The notes under the pieces were generated by a model. That model was not told the DNA's origin. It saw nothing but the letters and a program-made list of their open reading frames with translations, and searched no databases. From JAWWPY01 sp964412845 (lineage in GTDB: Bacteria; Actinomycetota; Actinomycetes; Streptosporangiales; Streptosporangiaceae), in NCBI GenBank assembly GCA_964412845.1, contig CAYPQM010000020.1, forward strand, positions 1 to 51,810: a stretch of DNA of 51,810 nt, in the 5' to 3' direction. Positions 43,623-51,655 of the stretch are shown in pieces; within the stretch, counting starts at the first letter, position 1; every line of letters begins with the position of its first letter. The position numbers were made by a program, and so were the translations under genes.

Positions 43623-44882
43623 ATGGGCGGTCAGGAAAGGGCGGGGAAAGGGCATCAGGATGAGGCTGATGCCTTGCTGAGAGCCCTGTTTTCGGTGGAG
43701 GCCATCAGCGATCCGTACCCGCTGTACGCGCGATTGAGAGTGCTGGCGCCCGCGCACCAGGCCCCATCCGGTGCCGTCTTCGTGACCCGGTACGAGGATT
43801 GCGCGACCATCACCCGTGACCCCGCCTTCCGCGCGCAGAGTCCCGAGTGGCGGGACCGGGTCAGGCCCGGGTGGCGGGACCGGCCTGCCATGGTCACCAC
43901 CGCCGGGGCGATGCAGTTCCGCGACCCACCTGACCACACCAGGCTGCGCCGCCTGGTCAGCGCCTCGTTCACGCCGCACCAGGTGAGCAATATGCGCGCC
44001 GATGTCGAGCGGCTGACCGGCCGGGTACTGGATCTCATCGCGGAAGGGGGCGCCGCGGGAAGCGCGGTCGACCTGCGGGAAGTGCTGGGCTCCTCGCTGC
44101 CGGTCTCCGTGATCGGGACGCTGGTGGGTGTTCCCTCCTCCGACTGGGTCGCGCTGCAGGCGTCCATGTCTGCCGTGCTCGCGGTGGCCGAGTTGTCAGC
44201 CGGCCCTGACCAGCTGGCCGCCGCCGACCGGGGAGCCGTCGACCTGCGCGAATATTTCACCGAGCTGGTCGCGGCGCGCAGGCGCGCACCACGCGACGAT
44301 CTTGCCACCGCGCTGCTCGCAGCCCGCACCGCGAGCACCGGGCCAGCCGCCGACGCGCTCACCGAGGACGAGCTGCTTGAGACGCTGACGTTCGTTTTCA
44401 TGGCCGGCGTGGACACGATGATCAATCTGCTGACCAACGGCACCGCTGCCCTGCTGGCCCATCCCGACCAGGCCCAAGCGCTCCGGGTCGACCCCCGGCT
44501 GCAGGCCGGCACGGTCGACGAAGTGCTCCGCTATGACGCGCCGGTCCAGTTCATCAGCCGGGTGGCCAGCACCGACACCACCATCGGCGGCGTGCCCGTG
44601 CCCAGAGATGGCCTGGTCATCGCGATGCTGGGGGCGGCCAACCGGGATCCCGCGCGCTTCCCCTCGGCCGACTCGTTCGATATCGGCAGAACCGGCACCA
44701 CGGTGCTGTCGTTCGGCGGAGGCATCCACTACTGCCTCGGCGCGTTGCTCGCCCGGCTTGAGGCGGCCACGTTCTTCCCAGCGCTGCTTGAGCGGTTCCC
44801 GGCTCTCCGGCTGGCCGGCCCGCCGCGCCGCCGCGGCCTCGTCCACCGCGGCTTCAGCCACCTCCCCGTGGCCGCGTGGTGA
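43623..44882 (+). CDS. cytochrome P450
   Basis: A soluble bacterial P450 of 419 aa. The heme ligand is C371 in FGGGIHYCLG, the ExxR pair is E300 and R303 (EVLR), and the I-helix motif is AGVDT (261-265), with Met in place of the usual second Thr. DPPDHTRLRRLVSASFTP is the C-helix motif. It needs a ferredoxin and reductase from elsewhere. In clusters with a free adenylase and carrier protein such P450s often hydroxylate a carrier-bound amino acid, which is the favoured role here. The ATG at 43623 has GGGAGGGG 7 nt upstream. It is the first gene of the plus-strand arm. Confidence 0.93.
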   Translation: MGGQERAGKGHQDEADALLRALFSVEAISDPYPLYARLRVLAPAHQAPSGAVFVTRYEDCATITRDPAFRAQSPEWRDRVRPGWRDRPAMVTTAGAMQFRDPPDHTRLRRLVSASFTPHQVSNMRADVERLTGRVLDLIAEGGAAGSAVDLREVLGSSLPVSVIGTLVGVPSSDWVALQASMSAVLAVAELSAGPDQLAAADRGAVDLREYFTELVAARRRAPRDDLATALLAARTASTGPAADALTEDELLETLTFVFMAGVDTMINLLTNGTAALLAHPDQAQALRVDPRLQAGTVDEVLRYDAPVQFISRVASTDTTIGGVPVPRDGLVIAMLGAANRDPARFPSADSFDIGRTGTTVLSFGGGIHYCLGALLARLEAATFFPALLERFPALRLAGPPRRRGLVHRGFSHLPVAAW

Positions 44883-44975
44883 GCGGCGCCGTCTTGACCG
44901 TCATCCCGGCGTGTGCGACCCTCTCGGCGAAAGCACCAGGACCGAAGAAAAGCCGGGCTCAGCCAATGATGACGG

Positions 44976-46391
44976 ATGACTGACCGCCTCCTCACCGGGA
45001 CCTCCGAAGCCATATCCGCCCCGCCCGCGGAATGGGTCGACGAAGCCCTTCTCGCTGGCGATGATGCCGGGGTGTGCCTGAGCATGGGCCGCCCGGTTAC
45101 CCGGCGGGAACTGCGCGGGCTGGTCGGCCAGCAGCAGGACATGCTGGCCGGCGCCGGGCTGGCGGCCGGCCGGACCGCCTTATTGGCGCTGCCCCCCTCC
45201 CTCGGCTATGTGGCCGCGTTGCTTGCCGCGTGGCGGCTGGGGGCCCAGGTCACCCTGCTCGATCACCGGCTGGCCCGCGGTGAGGTCGACCGGGCGCTGA
45301 GCCGTCTGGCGCCACAGGTCACCGTCACGGCAGCGCAGCTCAGCGGGCCGCCCATGAGCGGATACGCGGAGGTGGTGACCGAGGTGGCCCGGCAGCCTGG
45401 CGGACGGCCCGCGAGCACGCCGCACGCTCTCATCCAGCTCAGCTCCGGGTCGACGGGGCCGTCCAAGGTGATCGCACGGACCGCCGCCGACCTGCTGTCG
45501 GAGCTTGACCGGTACGCGCAGCTCAGCGAGTATCCGGGGCGCGGTGAGCGGATCGTCCTGCTCGCCTCGATTGTGCATGTGCTCGGCCTGGTCGGGGGGT
45601 TGCTGCACAGCCTGCACGCTGGCGTGCAGCTCGCCTTCGCGAGCCGGCTCACCGCGGACGGCATCCGTACCGCTGTCGCCGAAGCCACCGAGCCGACCAT
45701 GATCCTCGGAGTGCCATTCCACGCCGAGCTACTGACCGCCGCGGCCGGCGGCCCGCCGCTCCCTCAGCTGACCCGGATGGTAGTCGCGGGCGAGCTGACC
45801 AGGCCCGGCGTGCCGGAGGCCTTCACCCGGGCTTACCAGGTGCCGCTTGGCTCCATGTACGGGATGACGGAGCTCGGGGTGATCGCCACCGACCTGTCCG
45901 GGCTGCACCGTCCGGCGGTCGCTCCCGCGCCGGGGATCGCCGTGGCGGTGCGCGACGGTGAGCTGCTGGTCAAGATGGCCGCATCGCCCTATGTCGGGCT
46001 GGTCGATCCCGCCCGCTGGAGCAGCGGCTGGCTGCATACCAGGGACGCGGCGGCCATCGATCCCGCGACCGGGCTGGTCACGATTCTCGGCCGGCTCGAT
46101 TCGCAGGTGTCCATCGGCGGCCTCAAGGTGGACCTCACCGAGGTCGAGCAGGCACTGTGCCTGGCACCCGGCGTGGCCAGCGCGGTCGTGGTGTTCGGCG
46201 ACGCGATTGAGGCGTACCTGGTACTGGATGAGGGTGGCTCGGTCGCCGGGGTGGAAGCGGCGCTGACCGAGCAGCTCGCCGCCTACAAGCGGCCCCGGAT
46301 CATGCGGGTGCTCCGCCAGCTGCCCCGGACAGCCACCGGCAAGATCGTCCGTGATCGGGCCGTCCTGCGCGCCCAGGCGGGCACCAGATGA
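44976..46391 (+). CDS. free-standing AMP-forming acyl/aminoacyl adenylating enzyme
   Basis: Activates a carboxylic acid as its adenylate, probably to load the carrier protein encoded next. The 471-aa protein is shorter than most A domains. The P-loop LSSGSTGPSK lies at 155-164, MYGMTE at 294-299, the adenylate Asp in GWLHTRD (351-357), the hinge LGRLDSQVSIGGLKVD (371-386) and the catalytic Lys K456 in RTATGKIVRD. The N-terminal 150 residues are reduced and diverged. The substrate cannot be predicted by eye. It lies 93 bp after the P450 and its stop region overlaps an upstream ATG of the carrier gene, so the three are one operon. Confidence 0.88.
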   Translation: MTDRLLTGTSEAISAPPAEWVDEALLAGDDAGVCLSMGRPVTRRELRGLVGQQQDMLAGAGLAAGRTALLALPPSLGYVAALLAAWRLGAQVTLLDHRLARGEVDRALSRLAPQVTVTAAQLSGPPMSGYAEVVTEVARQPGGRPASTPHALIQLSSGSTGPSKVIARTAADLLSELDRYAQLSEYPGRGERIVLLASIVHVLGLVGGLLHSLHAGVQLAFASRLTADGIRTAVAEATEPTMILGVPFHAELLTAAAGGPPLPQLTRMVVAGELTRPGVPEAFTRAYQVPLGSMYGMTELGVIATDLSGLHRPAVAPAPGIAVAVRDGELLVKMAASPYVGLVDPARWSSGWLHTRDAAAIDPATGLVTILGRLDSQVSIGGLKVDLTEVEQALCLAPGVASAVVVFGDAIEAYLVLDEGGSVAGVEAALTEQLAAYKRPRIMRVLRQLPRTATGKIVRDRAVLRAQAGTR

Positions 46392-46414
46392 CGCTGCGGA
46401 AAGGAGCCCGCCAC

Positions 46415-46654
46415 ATGCCGGACGCACCCGGCCGCGCTGAGGTCATCGCCATGCTGGCCACGCTCGGTGACCGCCAGGCCGAGGAGGTCGGCGAGCGGAT
46501 CGGTTCCCTGGAGCTGACCTGGCTCCTCACGCAGGTTGAGCAGCGATACGACATCACCATCGACCTCAGCGATGAGGAACTGGACCGGATGATGACGGTG
46601 TCCGGGGCCGTGGCGGCGCTCCACAACGTGCTGGCCGGCCCGGGACGCGGCTAG
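46415..46654 (+). CDS. free-standing acyl/peptidyl carrier protein
   Basis: A 79-aa four-helix carrier protein. IGSLELTWLLTQVEQRYDI matches the helix II region; the Ser (near residue 31) would carry phosphopantetheine, but the usual Asp before it is Gly (GSL instead of DSL). The loop DLSDEELDRMMTVSGAVAAL fits helices III and IV. AAAGGAG lies 8 nt upstream of the ATG at 46415, which I prefer; an in-frame ATG at 46388 overlaps the adenylase stop. No phosphopantetheinyl transferase is nearby. The TAG stop overlaps the reverse-complement TAG of a possible former end of parE. Confidence 0.82.
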   Translation: MPDAPGRAEVIAMLATLGDRQAEEVGERIGSLELTWLLTQVEQRYDITIDLSDEELDRMMTVSGAVAALHNVLAGPGRG

Positions 46655-46672
46655 CCCGCGAAGCGCGCCCCG

Positions 46673-46809
46673 GCGTCGATGCGGGAAATATCCAGCTCCG
46701 CCGCGCCGCCGACAATGCTCGGCCAGCCCGGGGGCAACCCCCGGACCCCCGGCCAGCCCCTCACGCGTCGATGCGGGAAATATCCAGCTCCGCCGCGCCG
46801 CCGACAATG
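46673..46809. repeat. 45-bp direct repeat duplicating the 3' end of parE
   Basis: Copy A (46673-46717) and copy B (46765-46809) are identical over 45 bp. Copy B encodes the last 15 residues of ParE (IVGGAAELDISRIDA) on the minus strand; copy A lies outside the gene. The 47 bp between them contain CCGGGGGCAACCCCCGG (46728-46744), a small terminator-like hairpin. Confidence 0.9.
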
Positions 46810-48968
46810 AAGTCGCGGCGGGGGGCTACTTCGGTGCCCATCAGGAGGTCGAATATGGTCACGGCTGCGGCGGCGTCCTCGATCCGGATCCGACGCAGGG
46901 TGCGATGAAGCGGGTCCATGGTGGTCTCCGCGAGCTGGGACGCGTCCATCTCGCCCAGGCCCTTGTAGCGCTGCAGGGGCTCTTTCCAGCGCTGCCCCTT
47001 GCGTTCCAGCTCCAGCAGCGTGCGGTGCAGTTCGCTGTCGGAGTAGGTGTACCGGTACTTCTCCTGCCCCTTGCGGGGCTTGGACAGCTCGATCCGGTGC
47101 AGCGGCGGCACCGCCGCGAATACCCGGCCAGCGTCCAGCATCGGGCGCAGGTAGCGGTGGAACAGGGTGAGCAGCAGGCACCTGATGTGCGCGCCATCCA
47201 CGTCAGCGTCGGACATGAAGATGATCCGCTGGTACCTGGCCGAATCCAGGTCGAACGACCCGCCCGAGCCTGCCCCGATGACCTGGATGATGGCCGCGCA
47301 CTCGGCATTCTTGAGCATGTCCGCCAGCGATGCCTTCTGCACGTTGAGGATCTTGCCGCGGATCGGCAGCAGCGCCTGGAACTCGGAATCCCTGGCCATC
47401 TTGGCCGTGCCGAGAGCGGAATCGCCCTCGACGATGAACAGCTCGCTGCGGTCATCCGCGCTGCGGCAGTCCACCAGTTTGGCGGGCAGCGCGGAGTTGG
47501 CGATCGCTGATTTCCGGCGCTGGTTGTCCCGGTGCTCACGGGCCGCGATCCGCGTTTTCGCGGCCGAGGCCACCTTCTCCAGCAGGGCCCGCGTCTGCTG
47601 CTTGGTGCCGCGCTTCGGCGCCTCGAACACGGCCCGCAGTTCCGCGGCGACCACCTCCGCCACGATCCTGGAGGCGGCCGGGGTGCCGAGGATCTCCTTG
47701 GTCTGCCCCTCGAACTGAGGTTCCGCCAGCCGCACGCCGATGACTGCGGTCAGTCCTTCCAGCACGTCTTCCTTGGTCACCGGCTCGTCGCCGTTCTTCA
47801 GCAGCCGGGCCGCTCGCAATTGCTCATTCAGTGTCTTGCCCAGGGCCCGCTCGAAGCCGGCGACGTGCGTCCCGCCCTTCGGCGTGGCGATCACGTTCAC
47901 GAACGACATGGTCACCGTCTCGTACCCGGTCCCCCACCGCAGCGCCACATCGACCGCGAGTTCCCGTTCCACCTCAGCCGGCGTCATGTGGCCCTGGTCG
48001 TCCAGAACCGGCACGGTCTCCTTGAAATGACCGGAGCCGGTCAGCCGGATCACCTCAGTCACAGGTTCCCCGGGAGCCAGGTGGGTGCAGAACTCGCTGA
48101 TCCCGCCGTCGAACCTGAATTCCTCCTCGCGCGGGCCGCCGGGCTCGGCCGGCGCACCGTCATCCAGCTCCCCGGGCCGGTCCTCGGCCAGGCCTGGGCG
48201 GGCGGCGGTCAGCCGGTCGTCCTTGATCCGGATCGTCAGCCCGGGGACGAGGTAGGCGGTCTGCCGCGCGCGCTGCAGCAGCGCCTTGAAGCTCCAGTCG
48301 GCGTCCTGGACGAACACCTGGCGGTCAGGCCAGAACCGGGTCCTGGTGCCGGTCACCTTCCTGGCCACCTTGCGCGCCTTGCGCAGCCCGGGCCGGGCGA
48401 TGAAGGAAGCCGCCGGGCCAGGTCCGGCGAACTCTCCCGGGACGCCCCGCCGGAAGGACGCGATCCACTCGTACCCTTCCCGGTCCACCTGCACGTCGAG
48501 CCGGGCGGACAGCGCGTTCACCACTGAGGCCCCGACACCGTGCAGGCCGCCCGAGGCGGTGTAGGACCCGCCGCCGAACTTCCCCCCGGCATGCAACCTG
48601 GTCATCACGAGCTCGATGCCGGTCAGGCCGGTCTTCGGCTCCACGTCCACCGGGATGCCCCGGCCGTTGTCGCGCACTTCCGCCGATGAGTCGGCATGAA
48701 GCACTATCTCGATCTCGGTACAGTGACCGGCCAGCGCCTCATCCACCGAGTTGTCGAAGATCTCCCACAGGCAGTGCATCAGGCCGCGGTCATCGGTGGA
48801 CCCGATGTACATGCCTGGGCGCTTGCGGACCGCCTCCAGGCCCTCCAGCACGGACAGGTGGCGCGCGGTGTAGCCGTCCACCGCATGCGCCCGCTTGGCG
48901 GCTGCCGCACCCGCAATCGGCGCCGCAGGCGCTCGTAGCCCGGCAGTTTCGGCGCGGACGGCAGTCAC
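46761..48968 (-). CDS. parE: DNA topoisomerase IV subunit B
   Basis: The ATPase subunit that partners ParC; about 735 aa. The GHKL ATPase motifs are DNSVDEALAGH, DNGRGIPV and GGLHGVGASVVNALS. TOPRIM motifs are ELFIVEGDSALGTAKM (with EGDSA), PIRGKILNVQKA and MSDADVDGAHIRCLLLTLF. The C-terminal RYKGLGEMDASQLAETTMDP is conserved. I chose the GTG at 48968, 6 nt after AGGAGA; an ATG nine codons earlier is the alternative. The extreme C-terminus (RRDFIVGGAAELDISRIDA) is duplicated downstream of the gene. The 306-bp upstream gap separates it from the divergent DUF7455-like gene. Confidence 0.93.
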   Translation of the reverse strand: MTAVRAETAGLRAPAAPIAGAAAAKRAHAVDGYTARHLSVLEGLEAVRKRPGMYIGSTDDRGLMHCLWEIFDNSVDEALAGHCTEIEIVLHADSSAEVRDNGRGIPVDVEPKTGLTGIELVMTRLHAGGKFGGGSYTASGGLHGVGASVVNALSARLDVQVDREGYEWIASFRRGVPGEFAGPGPAASFIARPGLRKARKVARKVTGTRTRFWPDRQVFVQDADWSFKALLQRARQTAYLVPGLTIRIKDDRLTAARPGLAEDRPGELDDGAPAEPGGPREEEFRFDGGISEFCTHLAPGEPVTEVIRLTGSGHFKETVPVLDDQGHMTPAEVERELAVDVALRWGTGYETVTMSFVNVIATPKGGTHVAGFERALGKTLNEQLRAARLLKNGDEPVTKEDVLEGLTAVIGVRLAEPQFEGQTKEILGTPAASRIVAEVVAAELRAVFEAPKRGTKQQTRALLEKVASAAKTRIAAREHRDNQRRKSAIANSALPAKLVDCRSADDRSELFIVEGDSALGTAKMARDSEFQALLPIRGKILNVQKASLADMLKNAECAAIIQVIGAGSGGSFDLDSARYQRIIFMSDADVDGAHIRCLLLTLFHRYLRPMLDAGRVFAAVPPLHRIELSKPRKGQEKYRYTYSDSELHRTLLELERKGQRWKEPLQRYKGLGEMDASQLAETTMDPLHRTLRRIRIEDAAAAVTIFDLLMGTEVAPRRDFIVGGAAELDISRIDA

Positions 48969-49131
48969 GAAAGCTCTCCTCATTCTGGTCGTCATTCTGG
49001 TCGCGGGCGGCCCGCCCGCGGTCGGCCTGACCGCAGACTAGCCGCCCGCCGCGGGTGCTCGGCGGAGCCACGCCGGGGACATACCCGGCGACCTGGGACA
49101 ACGTGCACGCTAGAGTAGGCGACAGGAGAAG

Positions 49132-49290
49132 ATGCCTCGTAAGCAGGAGCGGCGTTCGCTCTCGGCGTACGCGGCATTGACACGGGAACGGATGCGCCTG
49201 GCACAGTGTTGTGTAACAGGAGAGAGTGAGCCAGCCGGACACATGAGCCGGTGGCACGACGCGAGGGAGGCGACATGGCCGGAGCTCTAG
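49132..49290 (+). CDS. possible 52-aa basic protein or leader peptide
   Basis: A short frame beginning MPRKQERRSLSAYAALTRER, preceded by AGGAG 4 nt upstream and a TAGAGT hexamer at 49111-49116 that could be a -10 site. The peptide is basic at its N-terminus and has a CC pair. It overlaps the start of the DUF7455-like gene by 16 bp in another frame. I do not recognise it. It might be a translated leader, a small regulator, or a chance frame. Confidence 0.3.
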   Translation: MPRKQERRSLSAYAALTRERMRLAQCCVTGESEPAGHMSRWHDAREATWPEL

Positions 49291-49499
49291 CGCCAAGTAA
49301 GCCGCTGACCGCCAGAGACGTATGCGACCGGTGCGGCGCCCAGGCGTACGTACGCGTTGTGCTCCCCGGTTCCGGGGAGTTGCTTTTCTGTGCTCACCAC
49401 GGCCGGCAGCACGCCGAGGCGCTCGCCAAGATCGCCGTGGAGATCCAGGATGAGACAGAACGGCTTTCGCCAAGCGCAGGCGCGCAGCGCGAAGGCTGA
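49275..49499 (+). CDS. DUF7455-like small zinc-ribbon-type protein
   Basis: A 74-aa protein, conserved beside principal sigma genes in actinobacteria. The core LTARDVCDRCGAQAYVRVVLPGSGELLFCAHHGRQH has the metal-binding pattern C-x2-C...C-x-H-H (CDRC and CAHHG). The C-terminus is a short helix (EALAKIAVEIQDE). The ATG at 49275 follows GGGAGG at 4 nt; the longer frame is not needed. Function unknown; small size and zinc site suggest binding to a protein or nucleic acid. It is convergent with the sigma factor gene and followed by a hairpin. Confidence 0.85.
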   Translation: MAGALAPSKPLTARDVCDRCGAQAYVRVVLPGSGELLFCAHHGRQHAEALAKIAVEIQDETERLSPSAGAQREG

Positions 49500-49606
49500 T
49501 CCGTCCGCCGGGTGCTCCCGGCAGGCGGCCGCCAGGGCTGCAGCGTCGCAGCGATAGGCAACCGAAGAGTTTTCTGCGGCCCAGGAACGGCTCAGCATCG
49601 CTTAAC

Positions 49607-49645
49607 GGCAGCCCGGCCACGTCCTCAGGACGCGGCCGGGCTGCC
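49607..49645. terminator. hairpin between the DUF7455-like gene and the sigma factor gene
   Basis: GGCAGCCCGGCC pairs with GGCCGGGCTGCC, with an inner CGTCC-tca-GGACG stem, followed by TTAGCTTT on the plus strand. It closes two convergent genes. Confidence 0.7.
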
Positions 49646-49697
49646 TTAGCTTTCAAGGGTTTCAAGGGCTGACCCGCAGCGCTCAGCCCAGAGTGCT

Positions 49698-51353
49698 CTA
49701 GTCGAGGTAGTCGCGGAGCACCTGGGAGCGCGACGGGTGGCGGAGCTTGGACATGGTCTTCGACTCGATCTGGCGGATCCGCTCCCTGGTGACCCCGTAG
49801 ACCTTGCCGATCTCGTCAAGCGTCTTAGGCTGCCCGTCGGTCAGGCCGAACCGCATGGAAACCACTCCGGCCTCGCGTTCGGACAGCGTGTCCAGCACCG
49901 AGTGCAGTTGCTCCTGCAGCAGGGTGAAGCTGACCGCCTCGCCGGGCTGGATCGCCTCGGAGTCCTCGATCAGGTCACCGAACTCGCTGTCGCCGTCCTC
50001 ACCGAGCGGGGTGTGCAGCGAGATCGGCTCCCGGCCGTACTTCTGCACCTCGATGACCTTCTCCGGGGTCATGTCCAGCTCAGCGGCAAGTTCCTCCGGA
50101 GTAGGCTCCCGGCCGAGGTCCTGCAGCATCTGCCGCTGCACCCGGGCCAGCTTGTTGATGACCTCGACCATGTGCACCGGGATGCGGATCGTCCGGGCCT
50201 GGTCGGCCATGGCCCGGGTGATCGCCTGCCTGATCCACCAGGTGGCGTACGTGGAGAACTTGTAACCCTTGGTGTAGTCGAACTTCTCGACCGCCCGGAT
50301 CAGGCCGAGGTTGCCTTCCTGGATGAGGTCGAGGAAAAGCATCCCGCGTCCGGTGTACCGCTTGGCCAGCGACACCACGAGCCGCAGGTTCGCCTCCAGC
50401 AGGTGGTTCTTGGCCCGCCGGCCGTCGTCGGCGATCCATTCCATGTCCTGACGGGCTTCGGCCCGCAGGCCGCCGGGGCCCTCGGCGAGCTTTTCCTCGG
50501 CGAACAGCCCGGCCTCGATCCGCTTCGCGAGCTCGACTTCCTGCTCCGCGTTGAGCAGCGGCACTTTGCCGATCTGCTTCAGGTAGTCCTTGACCGGGTC
50601 GGCCGTGGCCCCCGCGGACGCGACTTGCGCGGCCGGCAGGTCATCATCGTCGTCCCCGTAGACGAACGCCTCTTCCTCGCTGTCGCTGCCGCCTGCCTTG
50701 ACCGAGCGGACACCCTGGCCGGCCGCCGCGGCTGGTTCTGCCGCCTGCGGTCCCTTTTCAGCCACGTCAGCACCCGGGCCAGCGGCGACGGCCACCTCCG
50801 GCTCGGCATCGTCGTCGTCGGCCAGGTCTTCGTCAGCCACGACGACGACATCCACCTCGACGTCCAACTCCACGGCGACGATGTCGACGAAGTCGTCCAA
50901 CTCGGCCGCATCCAGGCCCTCGTCGGCCAGATCAGCATCGATTGGGCCAACCTCAGCGTCCAGGCCGACGTCGGCGTCCAGATCCGGCACACCGGCCAGG
51001 TCTGCCGTTTCACCGGCCACGACGGCCTCGCCCAGGTCCTCTGCGGACTGGGCATCCTGCGGGGACTTCACGTCACCTGAGCCCTTCTTCGGCCCGCCCG
51101 GGCCACCGGACTGCGCGCCCTGGCGGCCACCCGGCCTCGAGCCCTTGCGGCGCCCAGCCGACTGCTGCGCCTCGCGCCCACCTGATGTGGCATCTCCGTC
51201 CACGAGCGTCACCGCCCTGTCCGACCGAGGGCCACCCGTCTCCCCTGATCCCGCGCCCCCGGAGGCCTGCTGCGCTGGCACATGCCCGCCCCGGCCTTCC
51301 GGCCTTGGCTGCCTCCGCGCTGCGGAGCCTGCAGCGCTTGCCACCGCGGTCAC
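49698..51353 (-). CDS. sigA: principal RNA polymerase sigma factor (SigA/HrdB/RpoD)
   Basis: The housekeeping sigma factor; 551 aa. The conserved core starts near residue 252: region 1.2 DPVKDYLKQIGKVPLLNAEQE, region 2 with FSTYATWWIRQAITRAM (core and -10 binding), region 3 HMVEVINKLARVQRQ, and region 4 VYGVTRERIRQIESKTMSKLRHP (-35 helix-turn-helix). The first 250 residues are non-conserved: a Gly/Ser/Arg-rich part followed by an acidic part full of Asp and Val (around residues 120-185), as in streptomycete HrdB. Start GTG at 51353 with GAAGGAAGGG adjacent. The C-terminal end RSQVLRDYLD is the typical end. This one directs transcription of most genes of the organism. Confidence 0.96.
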   Translation of the reverse strand: MTAVASAAGSAARRQPRPEGRGGHVPAQQASGGAGSGETGGPRSDRAVTLVDGDATSGGREAQQSAGRRKGSRPGGRQGAQSGGPGGPKKGSGDVKSPQDAQSAEDLGEAVVAGETADLAGVPDLDADVGLDAEVGPIDADLADEGLDAAELDDFVDIVAVELDVEVDVVVVADEDLADDDDAEPEVAVAAGPGADVAEKGPQAAEPAAAAGQGVRSVKAGGSDSEEEAFVYGDDDDDLPAAQVASAGATADPVKDYLKQIGKVPLLNAEQEVELAKRIEAGLFAEEKLAEGPGGLRAEARQDMEWIADDGRRAKNHLLEANLRLVVSLAKRYTGRGMLFLDLIQEGNLGLIRAVEKFDYTKGYKFSTYATWWIRQAITRAMADQARTIRIPVHMVEVINKLARVQRQMLQDLGREPTPEELAAELDMTPEKVIEVQKYGREPISLHTPLGEDGDSEFGDLIEDSEAIQPGEAVSFTLLQEQLHSVLDTLSEREAGVVSMRFGLTDGQPKTLDEIGKVYGVTRERIRQIESKTMSKLRHPSRSQVLRDYLD

Positions 51354-51655
51354 CCCTTCCTTCGCTGAACGGCGGCCTGCCGAGCCGCAAACGACCGATG
51401 ACTAGCCGAACTGGCAGGCGACACAGACACCTCTCCCTGCGTATGTGAGCGGGAAATGGACCCTACTGCGCATACCCCGCTGTTAGGACCGCGTCAGAAG
51501 CAGAGCCCGCACCGCGGTATGCCGCAGTCGCGAATGGCCTTACTCCCGTCCACCACCTTAGGCGGAGTCGACGGGTAGCTCGTACCGCTGACGGGCCCCG
51601 CGGTACCGCCGGGCCCCTCACCACCTGGCCCACTTTGGCATCGTTGTTGTCTCTC
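51354..51655. other. 302-bp non-coding region upstream of the sigma factor gene
   Basis: No gene is seen here. It must hold the sigma gene's promoter and leader. On the minus strand TAGGGT near 51460-51465 is a possible -10 site without a clear -35. The rest shows no strong inverted repeat or riboswitch signature. Confidence 0.4.

Noticed and set aside
46651..47181. Minus-strand frame joining a parE shadow to copy A of the duplicated end
   Set aside because: The correct parE frame ends at 46761; this frame only meets copy A by chance and is not translated as one gene.
49737..51080. 447-codon frame antisense to the sigma factor gene
   Set aside because: The sigma factor regions are conserved on the minus strand; the reverse frame has no domain or ribosome binding site.
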